From assembly GCF_000281045.1 (NCBI RefSeq), contig NW_008246135.1, forward strand, positions 38,676-102,675: a DNA stretch of 64,000 nucleotides, in the 5' to 3' direction. Positions 56,303-64,000 of this stretch are shown piece after piece (the first letter of the stretch is position 1; each line of letters opens with the position of its first letter). This DNA comes from Saprolegnia diclina VS20 (Eukaryota > Oomycota > Saprolegniomycetes > Saprolegniales > Saprolegniaceae). Under the pieces are notes generated by a model. The model made no database searches, was not told where the DNA came from, and saw only the letters and a program-made list of their open reading frames with translations. The translations under genes were made by a program, and so were the position numbers.

Positions 56303-56812
56303 ATGCGTATCCACACGTGCTACTTCTGCTCGAGCCCCGTGTACCCTGGCCATGGCATGGCCTTTGTCCGCAACGACTCGAAGGTCTTCCGCTTCTGCCG
56401 CTCCAAGTGCCACCGCAACTTTAACCGCAAGCGCAACCCGCGCAAGGTCAAGTGGACCAAGGCGTTCCGCAAGGCTGCTGGCAAGGAAATGGCGCTCGAC
56501 ACGACGTTCGACTTCGAGAAGATCCGCAACCGCGCCGTCAAGTACGACCGCGACCTTGTCGGCGCGACGCTCCATGCGATGGCGCGTGTGCAGCAGATCA
56601 AGGAGAAGCGCGAGGCTGCATTCTACAAGAACCGCATGAAGGACTCCAAGGCCAAGCAGAAGGCCCGCGACGTGGCCGAGATCGAACAGAACATCAGCTT
56701 GATCAAGCCCGAGATTGTCTTTGCCAAGGAGCGCGCCCAGCTGAACGCGGCCGACAACGAGCGCGTGACCAACGCGGTGGGCGGCGACGAGGGCATGGAA
56801 ATGGAAGACTAA
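56303..56812 (+). CDS. RLP24: Ribosome biogenesis protein RLP24 (RSL24D1)
   Basis: A single-exon 169-residue protein beginning [20 protein letters not shown]. Cysteines 6, 9, 32 and 36 form the L24e-type zinc finger, followed by the basic segment [20 protein letters not shown] and the family's [12 protein letters not shown]. The longer helical C-terminus ([33 protein letters not shown]) separates RLP24 from ribosomal protein eL24. RLP24 occupies the eL24 site on pre-60S particles and recruits the AAA-ATPase Drg1/Afg2 (SPATA5) for its own release in the cytoplasm. Length and motifs match throughout, and no intron interrupts it, unlike most neighbours. Confidence 0.95.
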   Translation: MRIHTCYFCSSPVYPGHGMAFVRNDSKVFRFCRSKCHRNFNRKRNPRKVKWTKAFRKAAGKEMALDTTFDFEKIRNRAVKYDRDLVGATLHAMARVQQIKEKREAAFYKNRMKDSKAKQKARDVAEIEQNISLIKPEIVFAKERAQLNAADNERVTNAVGGDEGMEMED

Positions 56813-57248
56813 GTCTTTCGTATCTAGCCGTGTATTTCATTAATATAGTCTCCATAATTTTGACGCTATCATGCAACACAGGCCCGGCGAGGTAGCCATA
56901 TTGCCGGTCTATCCACGGCTTGAAGGCGGAGGACGATGATTATGCCTCAATTCTTATTGGCGCCAACTCGAAGGGGTCGATACTCCGTCCTGCGAGGGGC
57001 TTGGCAGAGAGGCACGAGCGTAGCGAACACCTTGGAGCTCTGCGTGGGGAGCCGATTGAGAACGTTGTCGTCGGCCAAGGGTCGCTGGGTCGCTGCCGTT
57101 GCCGCGGGCGAGCGCGCATGAATGCCGGAGAAAAGCCGGCGCTACCGGTGCCCGTTTGTGATTGGTTGAAAATCGAATACGACCAAACGCTGAGCTGATT
57201 GGTCGATATCCAAGTTCCCATCGAGCGGCCGATAGCAGCAAGTCCACG
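56813..57248. other. Intergenic with two CCAAT boxes before U1-C
   Basis: ATTGG occurs at 57161-57165 and 57198-57202, about 47 and 84 bases before the U1-C start. Short frames on both strands are not supported. Confidence 0.5.
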
Positions 57249-57807
57249 ATGCCCCGGTACTACTGCGACTACTGCGATACCTACCTCACCCACGACTCGG
57301 TACAGTCGTCGATGGCGGCGCGCTCTCATCTTCCTCCTCCACATGTGTAGCAAGCTGGGCGCAAGCAGCACAACCGCGGCTGGAAGCACCGCGAGAACGT
57401 CAAGCTCTACTACGAGGCGATCGTCCAAGGCAACGGCGCGACCATGACCCGTACGGCGGCTCATTTTCCGCATGGCCTCATGGATTTGGACTTGTAGCTG
57501 GCGCCTGGCTGCGCCCGGATGCGATGCTGCGTGGCCCGCCGCGGCCGATGATGCCAGTGGGCCTCGTCCGGCCCATGGGTATGCCGCCGGGGATGCCTGG
57601 AATGCCTGGGATGCCGCCGGGCATGCCTGCCTATGGCATGCCGCCAGGGCCCATGATGATGCGCCCTCCGCCGCAAGGTAGATCTTGACCTGCTACATGG
57701 TGGCTGACGATGGGCACGTCCTAGGGTTTCCGCCGCGCGGCCCGCCGCCGATGATGCCAATGCACATGCGCCCGCCGCCGCCGATGCAATACCAGCAGCA
57801 TCAATAA
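57249..57807 (+). CDS. SNRPC: U1 small nuclear ribonucleoprotein C (U1-C)
   Basis: Four exons (57249-57299, 57351-57450, 57498-57677, 57725-57807) sum to 414 nt, or 137 residues, in phase throughout. The N-terminus, [17 protein letters not shown], is nearly identical to that of U1-C in animals and fungi. It is followed after the first intron by [20 protein letters not shown], completing the matrin-type C2H2 zinc finger. The C-terminal half is Pro/Met/Gly-rich ([20 protein letters not shown]), as in other U1-C proteins. U1-C stabilises pairing of U1 snRNA with the 5' splice site. The spacing inside the finger is a few residues shorter than the human PSVRKTHCSGRKH version. Confidence 0.93.
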
Positions 57808-57913
57808 GACGAGTGGAGTGGACTCGTAGTGCTTGCTCCTAAGATCCTCATAACCTTTGATTAACTTAAAAAAGCTACGCAGCGTCGTTCGCACAAGCAC
57901 ATGTCAATATTGT

Positions 57914-59117
57914 CTACTTGGCCGTTGGCGTCGTGCCGTCCTTCTTGAGAAACATGTTGTAGACAACGGCGAGGATGCCGAGCAGAATCACGAGGCAGAT
58001 GAAGTCCATCATGCACTTGTCGCCGCTGCGACCGACTTGCTCGAGCGTCTTTTTCATTTTGAGATTGAGGTTCTCGACTACACCAAATCGCAATATTGAG
58101 AAATCAACCGCCATATAGAAGGCAGCGAACCGGTGGCTTGGGTGTTGTCGATACGCTCTTCGAGCCCATCCAGCATCATGTTTTGCTTTTGCAATTCCTA
58201 GCAAAATGGAGTGATTAGGCCATGCTGCTGTAGACCAAAGACAAGTCGTACCTCGTTCAAGCCGCGCGCCAAGACGCCGAGCTCCATGACACCGGTTCCG
58301 ATTTGCTCGACCATCCCATCCTACCACAGGACCACAACCATGAGCGGCACGTACGAGATAGAGCTTGTACGATGTGCTGATCTTTTTGCTCGATCTGAAG
58401 CATAATATCGCGGTGTTCGCTTGTCACTTCCTCTTCGTGGTAGCTCGGGCCACCGCCGCCGCTCGCGTTATGCACACCGGTGCCACCACTGCCGGTGCGG
58501 TCGGCAAAGCCCGCAAACTCGGTTGTCGTTGTCGCGGACGGGATGCCAAAGAGGGCAGCACGGTCAAAACCGAGCCCACCGCCTGGCGAGCGCAAGCCTG
58601 GGCTCGCCTTGACGTACGCACTCGAGGCTTGCTCCTTGATGAATGCGAGCTCCGACGTGTATTGGTCGACAAAGTCTTTTCGGATAGCGAGCTCTTCGGG
58701 CGAGAACTTGCTCTAGAGGACCATACATACCATGCGGCAACATGGGTTCTTGCCTTTTTCTTCTTCATCTCGGTTTCGTAGCACTCGGCCATCTCGGCGA
58801 GGTCTTCCTCGACGAGCCGAATGTCGTCGCGCACGCCTTGCTGCTGCTTGATCTTCTCGCGCGGATGCTGCGGCTTCTTGGCCGAAGTAGGCTGGGCCAT
58901 CTCGGTGAGCGTCTACTGGTTGCATGACCACTTCGCCCATGCGATGCAAATGGCGTCGTACGATCTTGAGGCCATGGAGCCGGTCGCTGATCTTGATGCG
59001 GAGCTCGCCAAAGCGGTCGGCGGCCTTGGCGCGGTCCTTCCGCGTCTCCTGGCCGCCCATCTCGACGTTGATGTGGGCGAGCTTCTCGAGGAGCGCGTCA
59101 ACCTCTCTGCTCGACAT
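57914..59117 (-). CDS. SYP7-type Qc-SNARE
   Basis: From the ATG at 59117 (MSSREVDALLEKLAHINVEM) the gene has several short exons. The N-terminal helices lead to KFSPEELAIRKDFVDQYTSE, which parallels LTTEELAARNDLV of plant SYP71. A Ser/Gly-rich linker follows, then the SNARE motif VMELGVLARGLNEELQKQNM and MLDGLEERIDN with the central glutamine, and VENLNLKMKKTLEQVGRSGD. The protein ends in a membrane anchor (MMDFICLVILLGILAVVYNM) and a short tail. SYP7 SNAREs act at the ER, plasma membrane and cell plate; in plants SYP71 also joins the cytokinetic SNARE complex. The gene is tail-to-tail with U1-C at 106 bases. Intron positions were inferred from frame changes. Confidence 0.8.
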
Positions 59118-59580
59118 GGCTAAAGACGGAATAGCACCTTGGCCGAAACGCTTCGTGTCAAAAAGATTGCAACCCGCCGAAACGGACATTGCGTTTTAGT
59201 CGTTTAAACTACGTCCGGCTGCGTTGAACGCGTTCAACCCATTCAAATGGCCGGATCCCTCCTACCGCGGACACGTGCAAATGAGGCGAGCTGTGTGCTG
59301 CACGATACTAGCACTCGTCTGCCTGGCGTGACAGACTGCCTGAGGACCAAATTGACCCTTGATGAGACTGAGAGCTGGACTGAGTATTACGTAAAACCCG
59401 AAACCTGTGTGGCACCGCGGACGTTTTAGGAGGTTTACCCTCGATCCGCCTTGCCATGTATTTTATTTTTATCCTGAATACTAAAAGCAAGGGAACTATG
59501 TATAAAAATAAAACCAGGACATTGCCATTGCATTCGGATCGGCGCCTTGCATTAGGCCGTGCCAATCATTCGTCGCTGGT
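59118..59580. other. Divergent intergenic region
   Basis: Separates the SNARE gene from the ankyrin gene. It is AT-rich near 59455-59520. No coding segment seen. Confidence 0.5.
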
Positions 59581-61183
59581 ATGGCTCCGAAATTGAGCCC
59601 GCAAGCGCTCGCGCATCGGCTCATGACCTTTGCCGACGAAGCGGCGATCACCAAGTTCTTGGCCGAGCAGCTGGTTGCATTCGACGAGCCCAACGAGCAA
59701 GGGTGCACGCTGCTCATCACTGCCTGCGCCTTTGGTACGACGAGGTCGGCCTTGTCTTGGGCCCTTATCTCGGTGGCTAGATCGCGCCGAGCTCTTGCCG
59801 TTGCTGGTCGCCAAGACGACCAACTACGCGGCCGCGACGCACGGGAATCTCAACAACGTATTGCACTTTGCCGCCTTGTCGCCGCATGTAGCATGCCTGC
59901 TGTGCGCTCGCTTGCTCATCGTATGTACCATGTAGCCGACAGTCCTGTCGACGCTCTTGGCAGCAAACTCCGCTGCATTCTCGCGACTCCTCAACACCGG
60001 CAACGCCAACGGCGACACCCGTACGATCGCCTCTCCCTTGCAGCGCCATTGTTGACAGATGCATATAGCGCTCATGGTGGCCTGCACGGCCAAGCACGTC
60101 GACGGCGCGTTGGCCTTGCTCGGCAGCGGCGCCGACCCGATGGCCGCCAACCGCTCTGGCATTACCGCACTCATGTGCGCCGCCCGACTCGAAGAGAATG
60201 AGAATGACAATACCGAAGCGAGCTCGCGCACGTTAGTGACGCGCTTGCTACGCGCGCTGGACGTGAGCGCGCTAAACGCAGTCAACAGCACTGGTCAGTC
60301 GGCGCTGCATTTCGCAGTCCAGAGCCGCAACACGGCAGTGATCCTCGCCTTGCTCACAGGTACGCCTTGAATATTCTGTCGATTTTTGAGGTTGAAAATG
60401 CGTAGCGGGCATCAACATCGGGCTGCGCACCAAGGACGGCTACACGGCGCTCGAGATTGCGCAGGCAGCACCGTACTTTGATGCGGATGCGCTGCTCGCG
60501 ATGGAAGTTGCGTGGGGAACGCTGGAAGCGCAGCTGGAAGCCGACCTTCTGGCGCTTGCCAACGACGAAATCGCGGCGGCACCGAAAGCGTCCAAGAAGA
60601 AGAAGAAGGCGGTCAAGAAGGCTGCAAAAGCCACGCCCGCCGCGACCGACGCCAAGGTAGCAACGCCGATCACGTCATCAGTCCGACCTGCGGCGACCGG
60701 GCCGGCACGGACGAATATGCCTGTGACCACGACGCAGTTATCCGCACCCGCGAAAGACACCGCATCGACAACGATGCCGTCAGCTGGCGCCTGGACGACC
60801 GTGCCGTCCAAGGTCCGGGTCGCGTCGCCGATGCAGGCCAAGGCCTCGCCCATGAAAGCGTCGACGGACGACTGCGCCGAGTGCAGCCACTTGGGCAATG
60901 TCTTGCAAGCGCGGTTTCCAATGTTTGATGAGATGGAGATCACTGTGCGCAACTTTGTGATCGACGACATTGAGCAGCTGAGCATGTCCCAGCTCGAGCT
61001 GCTCCAGGACGCGCACCTGCAGGCCTACCAGCTACTCAACGACAAGAAGGTATTGTCCCTGAGTCTTCTCTCGCATCGCTGACGATGGCGCATTAGATGG
61101 AAATTGCGCGCCGACTCGAAGGCGAGCGGGTCCAAGCCCAGTACGAGCTACAGCATCAAGTGCTGCGTCGTGTAAACTCGTGA
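59581..61183 (+). CDS. Ankyrin-repeat protein with a lysine-rich segment and coiled-coil end
   Basis: About six exons. The N-terminus starts MAPKLSPQALAHRLMTFADE, with ankyrin-like repeats following: GCTLLITACAFG, NVLHFAALSPHVACLLCARL, IALMVACTAKHVDGALALLG, GITALMCAARLEENENDN, QSALHFAVQSRNTAVILALL and DGYTALEIAQAAPYF. A Lys/Ala-rich stretch (KASKKKKKAVKKAAKATPAA) and a Ser/Thr/Pro-rich linker come next. A conserved-looking C-terminal part has a Cys pair (DDCAECSHLGNVLQARFPMF) and helices (MSQLELLQDAHLQAYQLLND; MEIARRLEGERVQAQYELQH). It is probably an adaptor; no orthologue is recognised. The second exon starts near 59775 and the exon joins were checked only by frame. Confidence 0.7.
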
Positions 61184-61321
61184 TTCAAATGCAATGCTTC
61201 GTTGTACATGACGTGAAGGACAAGAGGAGTGTCTGTCACCATGACGCGTGGCATATTGGACAACTTGTCGTCCATGTGACGAGTATACTACGAGTAGTCG
61301 ACTAGTATACACGTTGATAGT

Positions 61322-62553
61322 CTAGTACTGCGATCCTTTTTTGTTGCCAATGCCCTTGGGGTTGGCGTCCTTCCAGTCGTCCCACGACCGGTCGCGGTAC
61401 GTGGCTTCCTCGACCAGCGCGATGTTGTCTTCTTCGCCGTCTTCAATGAGCTGTTCGATGCGGCGCGGGCCCTCGGGTGCGTTCCTAAAACGCGTGAGCC
61501 GACGAGAAGAACAGTGCGTCAAAGTACTTTTGACGCTCTTGGCGGTCGAGGGCGTCGGCAAGCTCTTGGTCGGCGAGCTCCTCCAACGACATGGTCGGGA
61601 GGCGGTGGCCCGGCTGGAAGACGCGGCCCTGGATGACTTCGCGCTTCATCTCCATCTTGGGGTTGATGTGCGTGACCTCCTACATGCTTGCGTGAGGCAA
61701 AACGACAAGCACATGGAGCGCACAATGCCCTGGCCTTGGACCGGCGGCTTGGTCTCGGCCGCGTCCAAGACGCTGTCTGTGTGCAGCTTGGCCATTTGCA
61801 CCTAATACATAAAGCATAGGCGTCGGCGACAGGAGGAAGATGCGAAGGCGTACCATGGTTTCCAGCATCTCCATTTCATTGGCAATCGCGAGCTGGTCTT
61901 CCATGCTCTTGAGCACAGCGACCTGAATGAAGCGGAAGAGAAACTCGCGCTCGAGATCCTCATCAATGTCCTATGAGACTGTGTGAGGCCCACGCGAGAG
62001 GTTGAATACGTCGTACGTCGTCCTTGGCGGCGCGGGCGCGCAGGTTGAGGACGTTGGACAAGGCGGCGTCGGCCTCTTGCTGGAGCTGCCACTTGCGAAT
62101 CTTGTCTTCGCGCGTGTCCTTCTTGCCTTCTTCGAGCTGCGAGAGCTGCTTGGCGCGCTCGGACCGGCGGAGGAGCTCGACCTCGACGCACTGGTCCAGG
62201 AACGCATCCAGGAGCGCAGACGCGTACTTGAGGTTCTTGAGCCGCGCCGACATGAAGTCCGAGCGCGAGCCTTGGACGTTGATCGTGTTGATCTTCTGCG
62301 CGAGCATGCCCAGGTAGTAGTCGATCAAGAGGAACTGCAGCTGGATCGTCTGGAGCTCGTGCGCAGCTTCGTTCGAGCTGTACAAGTCGGCGAGCGCCGG
62401 CGACGCCTTGAGCCGGTGGAAGCGCTCCATGAGCATCGTGAGCTTCTCCTGGAAGGCGAGGCTTCCGCTGCCGAGCTCGTTCTCCATGGCCTCAATGCTG
62501 CGGAAGAGGCCATCGGCCTGCCGCAGCTGCAAGTACGCGTCGACTTCGCCCAT
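61322..62553 (-). CDS. TAP42: PP2A regulatory protein TAP42/alpha4 (IGBP1)
   Basis: The ATG at 62553 opens MGEVDAYLQLRQADGLFRSI and a helical N-terminal domain with FLLIDYYLGMLAQKINTINV and EDKIRKWQLQQEADAALSNV, as in alpha4. Small exons follow, then a C-terminal half with the PP2A-binding EMKREVIQGRVFQPGHRLPT, MSLEELADQELADAL, and the hallmark ending EATYRDRSWDDWKDANPKGI before GNKKGSQY. Tap42/alpha4 binds and protects free catalytic subunits of PP2A-like phosphatases and links them to TOR signalling. The last residues match the DWKDxNPxGxGN signature of the family closely. It is divergent from the IP3-receptor-like gene with only 120 bases between starts. Confidence 0.9.
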
Positions 62554-62673
62554 CGCTTTCAACGGGAATATGGACGTGGCATATGCCGAGAATAAATATA
62601 AATTATTGCGGGTCCTAAAATATATTAATGCAAGAGGTTTTGAAGCACCTGCATTCCAAAGATCCAAAGCATC
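62554..62673. promoter_or_regulatory. 120-bp bidirectional promoter between TAP42 and the IP3R-like gene
   Basis: The two start codons are 120 bases apart and point away from each other. The gap is AT-rich (for example AATAAATATAAATTATT near 62590), with no CCAAT box. Both core promoters and leaders must fit here unless upstream exons exist. Confidence 0.5.
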
Positions 62674-64000
62674 ATGGCTGGTCGGATGCTGCCGACGGCT
62701 GGCCACGACGACGTCGTCTCGGAGCACAGCCTTGTCTTTGGCAAGCCCATCTACCTCTACCACGAACCAACCAACGGTACGTGCATGCCGGCGCCAAGGC
62801 CATTCGCGGAGCAGCGTAGGCTACGTGGGTGGCGAGGGCTTTGGCGACACACGCGTCAACGTCCTCGTGGCCTCGAGCCGCGTGCGCGGTGCGATCGACG
62901 ACGAGCTCGCCAAGCACGACTTCATGCAGCGCGTCTTTGTCGTTGTGCCACCGCAGCAGCACACGGCGGCCATGGCACTGCACAAGCACTTGGCCGAGCA
63001 CGCGCCAGACCCGTGCTCGGCCATCGAAGCGCGGCTTCGCGAGAGGCAACCTCGCCATCTCCCATTGCATGCTCTCACGCCGGCTGCTAGTGTTCGCCTC
63101 GAGAAGCGACTCAACGACGAAAGCACGCACGCGGCGCATGGCCATGGTGTCCAGTACGGCCAGACGATCCAGCTCGTCCACATCAACTCGGCCAAGTACA
63201 TTTGCGCTCGTACGATTCTAGAGCCTCAACGTTCTAGGTATGTGACAGTGCGGCCGCGCCTCTTGTCCGCAACGGCGCGGGACGCGATGCGGGTCGAGCT
63301 CGCGGACGCCAGCTCCGACGACGCGCGCTTCACCGTGACGTCGACCTACGCGCACATTCGCATCGGCGCCACCGTCCTTTTTGGCGATGACGTGGCGTTT
63401 CTGAGCGGTAGGTCGTCGTGGCACGTCAGTTTTGCATCGCATGCATCGACATGTAGAGGCATGGCGCGTCACGCTGCACGTGGGCGCGTCGATCGACACG
63501 CACACGGCGTCATCGTCGACCTTCTTGGAGCTCCATGCGTCCAACGCCCTCGACTGCTTCTCGCTTGCGCGCTTTGCTTCGGCCGAACGCGGCGTGCTGC
63601 GGGGCAACCACCTCGTCCGGCTCTTTCACTGCGCCGCTGGCGGCTACCTCTGCGCGGGCATCGGACCACACGTCGTGGTCCATGCGGACGCTGCCATACA
63701 AGGACTCTGGCAACTGACGCATCTCGACTCCAAGGACGGCAGCGCGATCGCCGTAGAGAGCAGCACGTTCTGTCTTCGCCATCTCGCGTCAGGACGCTTC
63801 CTCGCGCTTTCCGCTTCCGATACGGTCCGGTCTCTCGCTGCGAGGGAGGCCTGAAGACGAGTGCGTAGGAGGCGGCGCTCATCGACACGCGGTCCGACGA
63901 CTGCACCTTCCAGCTCACCGCGGCTTCGCCGCTCAGTGGCGCGTATGTGGCCGACAACCAGCCATTCTTCCTCCGGCACGCACCGTCCCGTACGAGCGTT
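62674..64000 (+). CDS. Inositol 1,4,5-trisphosphate receptor-like channel, N-terminus (runs off the window)
   Basis: The first exon (62674-62775: DVVSEHSLVFGKPIYLYHEP) joins in phase to TNGYVGGEGFGDTRVNVLVA, which mirrors the start of IP3 receptors ([20 protein letters not shown]). Next come VQYGQTIQLVHINSAKYIC and ATARDAMRVELADASSDDAR, FTVTSTYAHIRIGATVLFGD: human IP3R has VIQYGNVIQLLHLKSNKYL and [20 protein letters not shown]. The MIR-type region follows: AWRVTLHVGASID, GNHLVRLFHCAAGGYLCAGI, GLWQLTHLDSKDG, STFCLRHLASGRFLALS and TFQLTAASPLSGAYVADN. Everything fits the suppressor plus IP3-binding/MIR part of an ER calcium-release channel. The pore and most of the protein lie beyond 64000. A 13-residue segment near 63205-63240 may be a retained or unrecognised intron. 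Confidence 0.8.

Overview
The window looks like nuclear DNA of an oomycete, probably a saprolegnialean. This is an inference from several signals: GC-rich third codon positions, many very short GT..AG introns (mostly 41-51 nt, ending in TAG or CAG), very tight gene spacing, a secreted protein with CBM1 cellulose-binding domains, a secreted tyrosinase with bacterial-type cysteine repeats, and a full set of flagellar and centriolar genes. I see no rRNA, tRNA, CRISPR array or virus-like element. One truncated Tc1/mariner-type DNA transposon remnant is present.

Layout. 1-3.1 kb: four short minus-strand genes for glycine/alanine-rich membrane proteins resembling the IFI6/IFI27 (ISG12) family, with a tubulin polyglutamylase complex subunit 2 (TPGS2) homologue between copies. 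3.3-6.2 kb: a nuclear protein with an SQ/TQ-rich N-terminus, two BRCT domains and a BAH-like domain. 6.6-7.7 kb: a small TPR protein. 8.3-11.7 kb: a four-TM, ankyrin, double-TIR protein. 12.6-16 kb: a mitochondrial PPR-like protein. 16.1-16.6 kb: the transposon remnant. 17.8-22.2 kb: the tyrosinase. 23-25.5 kb: three small membrane proteins. 25.6-27.9 kb: an Mrc1/claspin-like checkpoint mediator. 29.1-30.6 kb: the CBM1 mucin-like protein. 30.8-32.8 kb: a double-PHD protein. 34.7-42.1 kb: a kinesin-4 motor that runs in frame into a PRC1/MAP65 module, then a second kinesin facing it. 43.3-46 kb: a small acidic protein and a HAD phosphatase. 47-50.3 kb: a cysteine synthase-like enzyme tail-to-tail with an Aurora-like kinase. 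50.7-55.8 kb: two CEP104-like genes, convergent, with overlapping stop codons. 56.3-59.1 kb: RLP24, U1-C and a SYP7-type SNARE. 59.6-62.6 kb: an ankyrin protein and TAP42/alpha4. 62.7 kb to the end: the N-terminus of an IP3-receptor-like channel.

How the genes relate. There are no operons, but microtubule, spindle and cilium functions recur: TPGS2, kinesin-4/PRC1, a second kinesin, an Aurora-like kinase and two CEP104 paralogues. KIF4A, PRC1 and Aurora B act together at the animal central spindle, so the physical fusion of the first two is the most striking observation here. Other items worth a second look are the TIR pair, where one domain keeps the catalytic-type glutamate and the other has glutamine; the BRCT plus BAH combination; a doubled intron in the tyrosinase gene; and recurring upstream CCAAT and TTATCCGG motifs.

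Exon models were built by hand. For TPGS2, the TPR protein, the TIR protein, U1-C and the cysteine synthase the exon lengths sum to a multiple of three. For the kinesin fusion the junctions I checked are in phase. Elsewhere start codons or some junctions are uncertain, as stated.
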